A DNA stretch of 32,927 nucleotides. Source: Lachnospiraceae bacterium. GTDB taxonomy: Bacteria > Bacillota > Clostridia > Lachnospirales > Lachnospiraceae. Both the position numbers and the translations under genes were made by a program. The stretch is from assembly GCA_017540265.1 (NCBI GenBank), contig JAFYBJ010000064.1, positions 1 through 32,927 of the forward strand. The letters run 5' to 3'. Under the pieces are notes generated by a model. That model was not told the origin of the DNA, made no database searches, and saw only the letters and a list, made by a program, of their open reading frames with translations. This document shows positions 14,600 through 22,354 of this stretch, piece after piece. Each line of letters opens with the position of its first letter. Positions within the stretch are counted from its first letter, which is position 1.

Positions 14600-15036
14600 A
14601 AAAGATGATAGGTCTTGATTTCGGCGACAGGACGGTGGGCGTTGCTGTAAGCGACGGTCTGGGTATTACTGCACAGGCAAGAGAGACCGTCTGGAGGGAG
14701 AGACCGGCGAAATTAAGAAAGACCCTTGCAAGGATAGAAGAGATCATAGAAGAGGAGGATGCCGGGCTCATAGTGCTGGGGCTTCCCCTTAATATGGACG
14801 GCACCGAGGGTGAGAGGGCAGTGAAAACAAGAGCCTTCGGGGAAATGATCTCGAGACGGAGCGGACTTCCGGTCGTATTTGAAGATGAAAGGCTTACCAC
14901 CATGCAGGCGGAAGAATATCTTGAAGAGACAGGAGTTCCCAAAGACCGGATGAAGGAATATGTTGACCGTGTGGCTGCGCAGATCATACTGCAGCAATAC
15001 ATGGACAGAGAAGGAAAGCAGGATATAAATGGATAA
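14596..15036 (+). CDS. ruvX: RuvX/YqgF, Holliday junction resolvase-like nuclease
   Basis: A 146-aa RNase H-fold protein of the YqgF/RuvX family, linked to 16S rRNA 5' end maturation and Holliday junction resolution. Visible are IGLDFGDRTVGVAVSD with the first catalytic aspartate, VLGLPLNMDGTEGERA, and FEDERLTTMQAEEYL with the conserved DERLTT motif; a later aspartate in YVDRVAAQIILQQYM completes the site. It starts with GTG 14596, overlapping the ireB stop, and overlaps the start of the DUF1292 gene by 8 bp. This order is widely conserved in Firmicutes. Confidence 0.93.
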   Translation: MKKMIGLDFGDRTVGVAVSDGLGITAQARETVWRERPAKLRKTLARIEEIIEEEDAGLIVLGLPLNMDGTEGERAVKTRAFGEMISRRSGLPVVFEDERLTTMQAEEYLEETGVPKDRMKEYVDRVAAQIILQQYMDREGKQDING

Positions 15037-15283
15037 GATCACATTAACGTCGGATGACGGAGATGATATAGAACTTTACATTCTGGAGCACACAGTTCTG
15101 AGAGGCAGCGATTATTATCTGGCGGCTGCATCCATGGACGGTGACAGCGACGCATATGTACTTAAGGACGTGTCAGGGAAGGAGGATGATGAGGCTGTCC
15201 TTATCATGGTAACTGATGAAACGGAGCTGAAGGTACTGGGAGATATATTCAGCAATCTGATGGAAGATACCGATATAGAGTGA
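15029..15283 (+). CDS. DUF1292 (YrzB-like) protein
   Basis: An 84-aa acidic protein of the DUF1292 family. Features are an N-terminal ITLTSDDGDDIELYILEHT strand pair, a central YYLAAASMDGDSDAYVLKDV region and a negatively charged C-terminus. Function is unknown, but it follows ireB and ruvX in most Firmicutes, as here, and the overlap with ruvX points to coupled translation. It is soluble, with no metal-binding or catalytic motif visible. A 25-bp gap separates it from RNase J. Confidence 0.85.
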   Translation: MDKITLTSDDGDDIELYILEHTVLRGSDYYLAAASMDGDSDAYVLKDVSGKEDDEAVLIMVTDETELKVLGDIFSNLMEDTDIE

Positions 15284-15308
15284 TCTGTACCGGTAAAAGA
15301 GGTATGTC

Positions 15309-16982
15309 TTGAAAAGGGAAAATACGGAAGGGTTACAGCCGCTTAAGGTCATTCCCCTTGGCGGTCTTGAGCAGATAGGAATGAATATAACCGTCTTCGA
15401 ATACGGGGAGAGCATAATGATCGTAGACTGCGGTCTGGGCTTTCCGGAAGACGATATGTACGGTGTGGATCTGGTGATACCGGATGTCACATATCTTGAA
15501 GAGAATGCGGATAAGATAAAGGGCTTTGTGATAACCCACGGTCATGAAGATCACATAGGTGCCCTGCCTTATATATTAAAAAAGATAAATGTGCCGGTAT
15601 ACGCAACCCGCCTTACCATAGGCATCATAGAGCACAAGCTTGAGGAGCACGGTCTGCTTGACAGTGTCGTGAGAAAGGTCATTAATTTCGGACAGACCAT
15701 AACCCTTGGCGAGTTTCATGTGGAATTCGTAAGGACCAATCACAGCATAGTTGATGCGGCGGCTCTGGCTATATATACACCGAGGGGCATCATAGTCCAT
15801 ACCGGTGATTTCAAGGTAGACTATACCCCGGTCTATGGAGATGCCATAGATCTGCAGCGCTTCGGGGAACTTGGAAAGAAGGGTGTATTGGCTCTTATGT
15901 GCGATTCCACGAATGCGGAAAGACCGGGTTTTACTGCGTCGGAACGTACGGTGGGCACGGCTTTAAGGAGCATATTCGAGGAGCAGAAGAATAAAAGGCT
16001 TATCATTGCTACATTTGCGTCAAATGTTGACAGGGTGCAGCAGATAATAAATATAGCCCATGAATATGGCAGGAAGGTTGCCGTTGAAGGGCGCAGCATG
16101 GTGAGCATAATCGATACGGCTATAGCTCTGGAACGCCTGAGCGTTCCGGAAGATACGCTTACGGATCTTGATGGTCTGAGGAACCTGCCGGATGAAAAAC
16201 AGGTGCTCATAACCACCGGAAGCCAGGGCGAGCGTCTGGCGGCGCTTTCAAGGATGGCGGCAGGCACCCACAGGAAGGTCGTGATCACGCCGAAGGATGC
16301 GGTGGTATTCTCATCACATCCCATACCGGGAAATGAGAAGGCGATCACGAAGATAATCAATGAGATATTCTTACGCGGCGCCGATGTTATTTTTCAGGAT
16401 ACACATGTTTCCGGACATGCCTGCTCGGAGGAGATAAAGCTTATTTATTCCCTGACAAGGCCTAAGTATGCTTTCCCCGTACACGGTGAATACAAGCATC
16501 TTAAAGCTCAGGCAAAGATAGCAAGGAGCCTTGGCTACGACAGCGAGCACATACTTATCCTTCATACAGGGGATGTGCTTGAGTTTAATGATAAAGGCGC
16601 ACAGATCACCGATCATGTCCAGAGCGGTTTTGTCTTTGTGGACGGCCTGGGCGTAGGCGATGTGGGCAATATTGTTTTAAGGGACAGACAGAGGCTTGCC
16701 GATGACGGGGTCATGGTGCTTGTAATGGCCATGGATGCCGAAAACAGGGTGGTATCAGGGCCGGAGATAGTGACCAGAGGCTTTGTATACGTGAAAGAGG
16801 CTGATGAGCTTCTGGAAGATATACACATGCTCATTGATGACACTGTGGTAGATTATTACGAATCAGGTGCCGGAAGCGAAAGATGCAGATTAAAGAACAG
16901 CATAAGGGATGCCGTGGGAGAGTATATCTGGAAGAGGATAAAACGCAGGCCCATGGTGCTGCCGGTGATACTTGAGGTCTGA
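15309..16982 (+). CDS. Ribonuclease J
   Basis: A 557-aa metallo-beta-lactamase/beta-CASP RNase that matures and degrades mRNA by endonucleolytic and 5'-3' exonucleolytic cleavage. It starts with PLGGLEQIGMNITVFEYG; the zinc site is H77, H79, D81 and H82 in THGHEDHIGALPYIL, with further ligands in RTNHSIVDAAA and HTGDFKVD. Later beta-CASP blocks include TTGSQGERLAALSRMAAG and FPVHGEYKHL. The start is TTG 15309 with AGAGGT six bases upstream; the nearby ATG at 15304 is out of frame. Only one RNase J is in the window. The adjacent ylbF gene also belongs to RNA decay in Bacillus. Confidence 0.95.
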   Translation: MKRENTEGLQPLKVIPLGGLEQIGMNITVFEYGESIMIVDCGLGFPEDDMYGVDLVIPDVTYLEENADKIKGFVITHGHEDHIGALPYILKKINVPVYATRLTIGIIEHKLEEHGLLDSVVRKVINFGQTITLGEFHVEFVRTNHSIVDAAALAIYTPRGIIVHTGDFKVDYTPVYGDAIDLQRFGELGKKGVLALMCDSTNAERPGFTASERTVGTALRSIFEEQKNKRLIIATFASNVDRVQQIINIAHEYGRKVAVEGRSMVSIIDTAIALERLSVPEDTLTDLDGLRNLPDEKQVLITTGSQGERLAALSRMAAGTHRKVVITPKDAVVFSSHPIPGNEKAITKIINEIFLRGADVIFQDTHVSGHACSEEIKLIYSLTRPKYAFPVHGEYKHLKAQAKIARSLGYDSEHILILHTGDVLEFNDKGAQITDHVQSGFVFVDGLGVGDVGNIVLRDRQRLADDGVMVLVMAMDAENRVVSGPEIVTRGFVYVKEADELLEDIHMLIDDTVVDYYESGAGSERCRLKNSIRDAVGEYIWKRIKRRPMVLPVILEV

Positions 16983-17001
16983 TAGCGGGGCGGTATTTAT
17001 C

Positions 17002-17331
17002 ATGACGACAGAGATCGAAAGAGAGCTTTACCAGCTTGTGGAAGCCGTGAAGCATTCTAAAAACTGCAGGGAATATTACAGATGGAGAAAAGTGCTGGAA
17101 AGCGATCCGGAGCTTTTTGAGAGGGTAAATGTTTTCAGGAAGACAGCCTATGAGCTGCAGATTTCCGAGGATGACGGTACCCTTGAGGATCGTATAGAAA
17201 AATATATGGCTGAAAATGCCGAGCTTACGGAGGAACCCAGGGTCAGGGCTTTTCTTGATGCGGAGCTTGACCTGTGCAGGATGCTTCAGACCATAACGGA
17301 CAAAGTGGTCCGCGGGATAGATTTTAAATGA
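17002..17331 (+). CDS. YlbF/YmcA family protein
   Basis: A 109-aa all-helical protein of the YlbF/YmcA (DUF964) group: REYYRWRKVLESDPELFERV followed by FRKTAYELQ, and a C-terminal EPRVRAFLDAELDLCRMLQT helix. In Bacillus subtilis YlbF, YmcA and YaaT form a complex that works with RNase Y in mRNA maturation, competence and sporulation. Here it directly follows RNase J, so a role as an RNase partner is plausible. ATG 17002 is used; the frame is open upstream into the RNase J gene without conserved sequence. Its stop overlaps the next start as ATGA. Confidence 0.85.
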   Translation: MTTEIERELYQLVEAVKHSKNCREYYRWRKVLESDPELFERVNVFRKTAYELQISEDDGTLEDRIEKYMAENAELTEEPRVRAFLDAELDLCRMLQTITDKVVRGIDFK

Positions 17332-17816
17332 GCAGGAATAAGATACTTTTTCTTATAGCGAAGACAGTATTCGGCATCATTGTTCTGATGCTCATATTTT
17401 CGTTCGTTTATTCCGCATGCAGGAGGGCTTTTGATTTCGGCTTCCGGATCTTTGCGGAGGAACCCGTATCACCGGCGCCCGGGCATACGATATCGGTGGC
17501 GATAGTAGACGGAAAGACCGTGATGGAGACGGCGGAGATACTCGAAAGTAAAGGACTTATAAGGGATTCGAAGCTGTTTTATTTTGAAGAGCTTTTTTCG
17601 GATTATCACGGCAGGCTTAAGCCCGGAATATATGAGTTTTCAACGGCAATGACACCATTTGAGATGATGGATATAATGGCATCATCTTCATCTTCTTCGG
17701 AAAGCGGTGATGAGGAAGAAATATCAGGCAATTCGGAGCCTGAAACGGGTGAGGATGAAGGAAGCGGGACGGAAGAAGATATCGAGGAGATCATAATAGA
17801 TCCGGGGGCTGAGTAG
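17328..17816 (+). CDS. Short MltG/YceG-like membrane protein without catalytic domain
   Basis: A 162-aa protein with one N-terminal transmembrane helix (about 9-29) and an extracellular LysM-like segment: TISVAIVDGKTVMETAEILE, then SKGLIRDSKLFYFEELF and LKPGIYEFSTAMTPFEMMDIM, which is the N-terminal part of endolytic transglycosylase MltG. The transglycosylase domain with its catalytic glutamate is missing; the protein ends in an acidic Ser/Glu-rich tail (SSSSSSESGDEEE onward). It starts by a 4-bp overlap with ylbF. It lies where yrrL (mltG) is found before yrrM in Bacillus, so it is probably a reduced descendant. It may bind glycan or a division partner; this is inference. Confidence 0.75.
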   Translation: MSRNKILFLIAKTVFGIIVLMLIFSFVYSACRRAFDFGFRIFAEEPVSPAPGHTISVAIVDGKTVMETAEILESKGLIRDSKLFYFEELFSDYHGRLKPGIYEFSTAMTPFEMMDIMASSSSSSESGDEEEISGNSEPETGEDEGSGTEEDIEEIIIDPGAE

Positions 17817-18482
17817 GTGGATAATAAAGAAGCCTTTCGAATTTTTTATGAGACTTTTACAGGGGATCTTCCGCCATATCTTGAAAAGATAAGAGAAGAA
17901 GCCGAAAATGAAGGCATCCCGGTCATAAGGAGATCAGAGGAAGGGATACTTTCTTTTTTTGCCTCGATGAAGCCTGATGCGGATATACTTGAACTGGGAA
18001 CCGCGGTAGGTTTTTCCGCTCTTCTTTTATGGGAGGCTTCAGGAAAAAGAAGCAGGATAACCACCATAGAAAATTACGAACCCAGGATAATAAAGGCAGA
18101 GGAAAATATAAGGGCAGCAGGCGCAGATAAGCATATTGATCTGCGTAAGGGAGATGCAACGGATATATTAAAGGAACTAAAAGGCGGATATGATCTGGTA
18201 TTCATGGATGCGGCTAAAGGACAGTATGAGACCTGGCTTAAGGATATAATTCCGCTGTTAAACGAAGGTGCGTTTCTTATCAGTGACAATATCCTTAAAG
18301 AAAGCGAGATAATGAGTCCGCGTTATGCCGTAAAGCGGCGGGACCGGACCATTCATACAAGGATGAGGTCATATTTAAGATGCTTGTTTGAGGATGAGCG
18401 CTTTGATACCATACTCATCGAAAACGGTGACGGGATGGCTGTTTCACGCTACAAAGGAATTAAGCCCGTAAAGGATAAATGA
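17817..18482 (+). CDS. trmR: tRNA 5-hydroxyuridine O-methyltransferase (TrmR/YrrM)
   Basis: A 221-aa class I methyltransferase of the COMT-like family. AdoMet motif I is ILELGTAVGFSALLL (about 57-71), TTIENYEPRIIKAEEN supplies the acidic ribose-binding residue, and YDLVFMDAAKGQYETWL plus LISDNIL carry the metal-site aspartates. The start is GTG 17817, directly after the previous stop, with a GGGGGCTGA site. In Bacillus the homologue TrmR methylates ho5U34 to mo5U34 in tRNA, using hydroxylation by TrhP proteins; the next gene here is TrhP-like. Gene order and fold make this assignment likely, though an unrelated small-molecule O-methyltransferase cannot be excluded. Confidence 0.82.
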   Translation: MDNKEAFRIFYETFTGDLPPYLEKIREEAENEGIPVIRRSEEGILSFFASMKPDADILELGTAVGFSALLLWEASGKRSRITTIENYEPRIIKAEENIRAAGADKHIDLRKGDATDILKELKGGYDLVFMDAAKGQYETWLKDIIPLLNEGAFLISDNILKESEIMSPRYAVKRRDRTIHTRMRSYLRCLFEDERFDTILIENGDGMAVSRYKGIKPVKDK

Positions 18483-19750
18483 TGTCTGACAATGAAAATG
18501 TGAAAAAAAAGAAACCGGAACTTCTGATACCGGCAGGCAGCCCGGATACGTTTAAGGTGGCTGTGGATTACGGTGCGGATGCCGTATATATAGGCGGTGA
18601 TGCCTTTGGACTGAGGGCAAAGGCGAAGAATTTTTCAAGGGACGAAATGGCTGCGGCAATAGCCTATGCCCACGGGAGAAATGTAAAGGTTCATGTGACC
18701 GCAAATATACTCGCGCATAACGGGGATATAGCGGCAGCCGAAACTTACTTTAAGGAATTAAAAGAGCTTGGGCCGGATGCCCTTATCATAGCCGATCCCG
18801 GTATGTTTATGCTTGCCGGTAAGATATGTCCGGAAATAGAGCGTCATGTTTCCACCCAGGCAAACAATACAAATTATGAGACCTTCCGTTTCTGGTATGA
18901 GCAGGGTGCAAAGAGAGCTGTATGTGCCAGGGAACTGTCCCTTAAGGAAATAAAGGAAATAAGGGAAAAGATACCGGAAGATATGGAAGTGGAGGCTTTT
19001 GTACACGGTGCCATGTGCATATCGTATTCCGGAAGATGTCTTTTATCTTCTTACTTTACGGGAAGGGATGCAAACAGAGGCGCCTGCACGCATCCCTGCA
19101 GATGGAGATATGCCGTGATGGAAGAGACCAGGCCCGGAGAATATCTTCCCATAGAGGAAAATGAAAGAGGAACCTTTATCTTTAATTCAAAGGATCTGTG
19201 TATGGCAGAGCATATACCCGAACTTGTGGATGCCGGCATAGACAGCTTTAAGATAGAGGGCAGGATGAAGACGGCTCTGTATATAGCGGTGGCGGCAAGA
19301 ACCTACAGAAGAGCCATTGACGTTTATGATAAAGAAGGGGAGGAAGGTTTTAAAGCCCTGCTTCCCTGGATAAGAAATGAACTGTCCGGCTGCAACAACA
19401 GGCGCTACACCACCGGATTTTATTACGGAAGGCCGGATCATGAAAGCCAGATCTATGATGAGAGCACCTATGTGAATGATGCGGTATTTTTAGGGATCAT
19501 AGAAGAGGTAAAGGACGGTCTTGTACGTATAAGCCAGAAGAATAAGTTTTCATGCGGTGAATCTATAGAGGTCATGAAAAAAGACGGCAGTGATATAAAA
19601 GCCGCGGCTGTGTCGATGTATGACGGGGATATGAACAGTATTGATTCCTGCCCGCACCCCGGACAGACTGTATGGATCGGGCTTGAGGGGGATAAGCTTC
19701 CGGAGCCCGGAGATGTGATAAGGATAAAACGCGGCACTGCCGCGGAATAA
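18479..19750 (+). CDS. U32 peptidase family, TrhP-like tRNA hydroxylation protein
   Basis: A 423-aa member of the U32 family. The N-terminal TIM-barrel-like part reads ELLIPAGSPDTFKVAVDYGA then DAVYIGGDAFGLRAKAKNFS. The family signature EAFVHGAMCISYSGRC is followed by NRGACTHPCRWRY, giving the four cysteines expected to hold an iron-sulfur cluster. IEGRMKTALYIA and the C-terminal barrel (about 335-420) complete the protein. U32 proteins of this kind, such as TrhP, perform prephenate-dependent hydroxylation of tRNA U34 rather than proteolysis. It overlaps trmR by 4 bp (ATGA), so the two steps toward mo5U34 are coupled. Bacillus has two such genes (yrrN, yrrO); only one is present here. Confidence 0.88.
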   Translation: MMSDNENVKKKKPELLIPAGSPDTFKVAVDYGADAVYIGGDAFGLRAKAKNFSRDEMAAAIAYAHGRNVKVHVTANILAHNGDIAAAETYFKELKELGPDALIIADPGMFMLAGKICPEIERHVSTQANNTNYETFRFWYEQGAKRAVCARELSLKEIKEIREKIPEDMEVEAFVHGAMCISYSGRCLLSSYFTGRDANRGACTHPCRWRYAVMEETRPGEYLPIEENERGTFIFNSKDLCMAEHIPELVDAGIDSFKIEGRMKTALYIAVAARTYRRAIDVYDKEGEEGFKALLPWIRNELSGCNNRRYTTGFYYGRPDHESQIYDESTYVNDAVFLGIIEEVKDGLVRISQKNKFSCGESIEVMKKDGSDIKAAAVSMYDGDMNSIDSCPHPGQTVWIGLEGDKLPEPGDVIRIKRGTAAE

Positions 19751-19766
19751 AGAATGAGAGGTCAAT

Positions 19767-20027
19767 ATGAGATTTTTAGCATCATCTGAAGGAAATATCG
19801 TAAACGGCGACTGCGTTGACAGCATACAGATCACTGCATCCGGAAATTACGGCGGCAGCATGTACCGTGTGATCATCAATACAACCGGCGGCAGGGAGAT
19901 ACTCTTTTGTGAGGAGCGTTCAAAGGAAGCTGCTTTTATGCTTTCCGGTGCTATAATGAATACGCTGCTTTCGGGACAGGAAGGCATCATCACCTACGAC
20001 GAGATAAAGAGCCGCGTTCAGTTTTAA
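19767..20027 (+). CDS. 86-aa protein of unknown function
   Basis: A small soluble protein starting MRFLASSEGNIVNGDCVDS and ending YDEIKSRVQF. AGAGGT lies upstream of ATG 19767, and codon choice matches the neighbours, so it is a real gene. The pattern is beta-rich (SIQITASGNYGGSMYRVIIN) followed by a helix (SKEAAFMLSGAIMNTLL). I do not recognise a family. It stands between the U32 gene (16 bp gap) and argC (18 bp gap), so it is probably on the same transcript. Confidence 0.7.
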   Translation: MRFLASSEGNIVNGDCVDSIQITASGNYGGSMYRVIINTTGGREILFCEERSKEAAFMLSGAIMNTLLSGQEGIITYDEIKSRVQF

Positions 20028-20045
20028 GTAAAAAGGAGCAGGAAA

Positions 20046-20990
20046 ATGACAAAGGTTTTTATTGACGGAAGCGCCGGAACAACGGGCCTTCGCATAAATG
20101 AGAGGCTTGAAAAAAGAGATGATCTTGAACTTATGAGGATCGATCCCGAAAAGAGGAAGGATCCGGAAGAGATCAAAAAATATATAAATGAATCGGATGT
20201 GACTTTTCTCTGTCTTCCCGATGATGCTGCGAGAGAGGCTGTGGGTTTCGTTGAAAATCCGGATACGATAATATTCGATACCTCTACCGCCCACAGGACG
20301 GAAGAAGGCTGGGCGTATGGTTTTCCCGAGCTTTCAAAGGCTCACCGCGATGCTGTCATAAGCGGCAAGCGCATAGCGGTGCCGGGCTGCCATGCCAGCG
20401 GTTTCATCTCGCTTGTATATCCGCTCACGGCGGCAGGAATACTGCCTGACGATTATCCTGTGGTCAGTTTTTCACTTACGGGATATTCCGGTGGCGGTAA
20501 AAAGATGATAGCCCAGTATGAGGAAGAGGGAAGGGATAAGGAACTTGATGCGCCCAGGGAATATGCGCTCTCACAGAAGCATAAGCATTTAAAGGAGATG
20601 CAGAAGATATGCGGTCTTACACGTACGCCCTGCTTTTCTCCCATAGTTTCCGATTATTACAGCGGTATGCTGGTATCCGTACCGCTTTTTACCGATATGT
20701 TAAAGGGGAAGAATACTCCCGAAAGCATTCATGAGATCTTCTGTTCACATTATGAGGGTGAAGCTTTTGTGAAGGTGATGCCTTTTGGCGCTGAGGCAGA
20801 AAGTGCCGGGTTCCTTTCCGGCAATATGCTTTCGGGCCGTGATGGTCTGAATATATTTGTAAGCGGAAATGAAGAAAGGATACTTTTATCCGCAGCCTTT
20901 GACAATCTCGGCAAGGGCGCTTCGGGTGCTGCGGTTGAATGCATGAACCTGGCACTTGGTATCGATCCCGCAAAGGGACTGGATCTTTAA
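20046..20990 (+). CDS. argC: N-acetyl-gamma-glutamyl-phosphate reductase, short type (ArgC)
   Basis: A 314-aa NADPH-dependent reductase of arginine synthesis, reducing N-acetylglutamyl phosphate to the semialdehyde. The nucleotide-binding start is KVFIDGSAGTTGLRINERL, with FLCLPDDAAREAV and FDTSTAHRT; the catalytic cysteine is C115 in VPGCHASGF, and SFSLTGYSGGGKKMI follows. The length and sequence fit the shorter second class of ArgC rather than the usual 345-aa type. AAAAGGAGCAGG lies upstream of ATG 20046. No other arginine gene is nearby, so this is an orphan at the end of an RNA-related cluster. It converges on the minus-strand gene with a 4-bp overlap. Confidence 0.92.
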   Translation: MTKVFIDGSAGTTGLRINERLEKRDDLELMRIDPEKRKDPEEIKKYINESDVTFLCLPDDAAREAVGFVENPDTIIFDTSTAHRTEEGWAYGFPELSKAHRDAVISGKRIAVPGCHASGFISLVYPLTAAGILPDDYPVVSFSLTGYSGGGKKMIAQYEEEGRDKELDAPREYALSQKHKHLKEMQKICGLTRTPCFSPIVSDYYSGMLVSVPLFTDMLKGKNTPESIHEIFCSHYEGEAFVKVMPFGAEAESAGFLSGNMLSGRDGLNIFVSGNEERILLSAAFDNLGKGASGAAVECMNLALGIDPAKGLDL

Positions 20991-20995
20991 GATCC
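20981..20995. repeat. 15-bp palindrome over two convergent stop codons
   Basis: GGATCTT-T-AAGATCC is perfectly symmetric and contains both the argC stop (20988-20990) and the stop of the minus-strand gene (20987-20989). It could give a short hairpin at both transcript ends, but there is no T run, so terminator activity is doubtful. Confidence 0.6.
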
Positions 20996-21610
20996 GGCAA
21001 GTATTAGTTTTACAAGGGCGTTACGCTCATTTAAATCTGAAGGGGCTGCCGAGCATATCATGGCCGGTTCCTCCGCCCGGTGCTTTATCACGTCTTTTAC
21101 AGTCATGTCGAAGGCTTCGGGGAAGGACCACAGTGCGTGATCGATGGCAGCCTGCTGCCTGAAAAACTCCATGTCGCTTTTTAGTTTTCTGATAAGCGCC
21201 CTGCAGCCGGGGTGCCTGTCGAGGTCTTCCCTGTCCGGGACAAAATCCGCTATTGTGGAACCGGTATGTTTTATATCATTCTTTATGCACAGGTCCATAA
21301 GGGCGGTGCGGTAAGCCATATCCAGAAAACGTCCAAGCTCGGTTTCGTCAATCTTAAAAAAATCCATGGCAAGAACAAGATCCAGAGCTCTTCCGTAAAG
21401 GGGGAGACCGGATTCGTCTTTATATCCCGGAAAATAATCGTTTGCCGGCCCTCTGTCGGAAGGTATCCGTTCTTCGGGCTTATGATAGGTCTTAAGCAGC
21501 CATTCCGTTTCATCGATGGAAAAACGGACTAAAGAAGCTTCTTTTAAAGTAAGCCTTCCCGGAGTTTCATTAATAAGCATCAGTTTTTTTGCAGCGTCAT
21601 TTTTATCCAT
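20987..21610 (-). CDS. 207-aa protein of unknown function
   Basis: A soluble, mainly helical, charged protein starting MDKNDAAKKLMLINETPGRL. Segments such as YGRALDLVLAMDFFKIDETE and ALIRKLKSDMEFFRQQ suggest a helix bundle. No catalytic motif, signal peptide or membrane segment is visible. On the minus strand a TATAAT box (21627-21632) lies upstream, while the ribosome binding site is weak, so a start slightly downstream is possible. It diverges from the lipoprotein gene across a 131-bp gap and converges on argC with a 4-bp overlap. I do not recognise the family. Confidence 0.7.
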   Translation of the reverse strand: MDKNDAAKKLMLINETPGRLTLKEASLVRFSIDETEWLLKTYHKPEERIPSDRGPANDYFPGYKDESGLPLYGRALDLVLAMDFFKIDETELGRFLDMAYRTALMDLCIKNDIKHTGSTIADFVPDREDLDRHPGCRALIRKLKSDMEFFRQQAAIDHALWSFPEAFDMTVKDVIKHRAEEPAMICSAAPSDLNERNALVKLILAGS

Positions 21611-21648
21611 GCTTTTATTTTACATTATTATATGATCCAGGGTCAAAC

Positions 21649-21678
21649 TTGCAGGATGTGGACTAAGAGATGTATAAT
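21649..21678 (+). promoter_or_regulatory. Promoter for the lipoprotein gene
   Basis: TTGCAG (21649-21654), an 18-bp spacer and TATAAT (21673-21678), 63 bases before the lipoprotein start. It is the only good promoter seen upstream of the lipoprotein-MMPL-GLUG gene set. Confidence 0.55.
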
Positions 21679-21741
21679 CCATTATCAGCTTAAAAAACTT
21701 TTTTGCTAAGTGAGGTTTTAAGAGAATAAGGGAGGAATATT

Positions 21742-22287
21742 ATGAAAAGGAAATTAATGACGGCTTTTTTTGCTGCAGCACTCATGGTTGCATCATTTAC
21801 AGCCTGCGGAAATGAAGAAGAGGTTCATCCGGAGGTAACGGAAGAAGAGCTTGCGGCAGCTGCCGAAAAACAGGCGAATAAAGAAAAGGATCCCGTGGAG
21901 TCCATGTCTGAAGAAGCAAAGGAAACAGACCCTGTCATGAAAAAGCTCAATGAGATGGCGGGATGGTATACCGGAACGTCTACAAGCGGGGAGACTATAT
22001 TCTTTGCAGAAAACGGTGATGAAGCCGTGCTGGCTGTAGGCGATACGGTTTATGACGGAGCGGAGGCCGTATCTGAGGAAAAGACGGCAGCAGGCGAGAC
22101 GGTGATCACTGTAACGGATGCAGAAAGCGGGGAAGCTTTCACATGGAATCTTACTTATGATGTACAAGGTGATTATTATCAGTTTGATCTCGGAACAGAT
22201 TACGGAACGGCTGATCTCATCTGGTGCGAAAAGAATGAAATGTTTGAAAGCTTAAAGCGCATCGAACTGGCTGCAGAAGCAAAATAA
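21742..22287 (+). CDS. Small secreted lipoprotein
   Basis: A 181-aa protein with a lipoprotein signal peptide: positively charged MKRK, hydrophobic TAFFAAALMVAS, and the lipobox FTAC with the lipidated cysteine at 22. An acidic, probably flexible linker (about 24-65) leads to a beta-rich domain (WYTGTSTSGETIFFAENGDE, then VLAVGDTVYDGAEAV and FTWNLTYDVQGDYYQFDLG). GGGAGGA precedes ATG 21742. The export and lipid anchor are clear; the domain family is not recognised. Its position before the MMPL permease and surface protein suggests it may be an extracytoplasmic partner of that pair. Confidence 0.85.
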   Translation: MKRKLMTAFFAAALMVASFTACGNEEEVHPEVTEEELAAAAEKQANKEKDPVESMSEEAKETDPVMKKLNEMAGWYTGTSTSGETIFFAENGDEAVLAVGDTVYDGAEAVSEEKTAAGETVITVTDAESGEAFTWNLTYDVQGDYYQFDLGTDYGTADLIWCEKNEMFESLKRIELAAEAK

Positions 22288-22295
22288 AAAGAAAA

Positions 22296-22342
22296 AAAGA
22301 ATGACTTTGGGGACGGGGGTTTTGGGCCCTCGTTCTTTCTTT
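22296..22342 (+). terminator. Hairpin between lipoprotein and MMPL genes (possible attenuator)
   Basis: AAAGAATGA (22296-22304) pairs with TCGTTCTTT (22330-22338) with one G-U pair, and a T-rich stretch follows. The 25-nt loop is unusually G-rich (GGGGACGGGGG, GGGCCC). It sits 12 bases before the MMPL ribosome binding site ends, so it may lower transcription into MMPL or simply end the lipoprotein message. Confidence 0.5.
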
Positions 22343-22354
22343 AAGGAGGTATAT

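Noticed and set aside
15833-16360. Minus-strand 175-codon open frame inside RNase J
   Set aside because: Shadow of a strongly supported gene; Ser/Thr-rich antisense composition.
22288-22354. Riboswitch upstream of the MMPL gene
   Set aside because: Only one simple hairpin is visible; no conserved riboswitch core.
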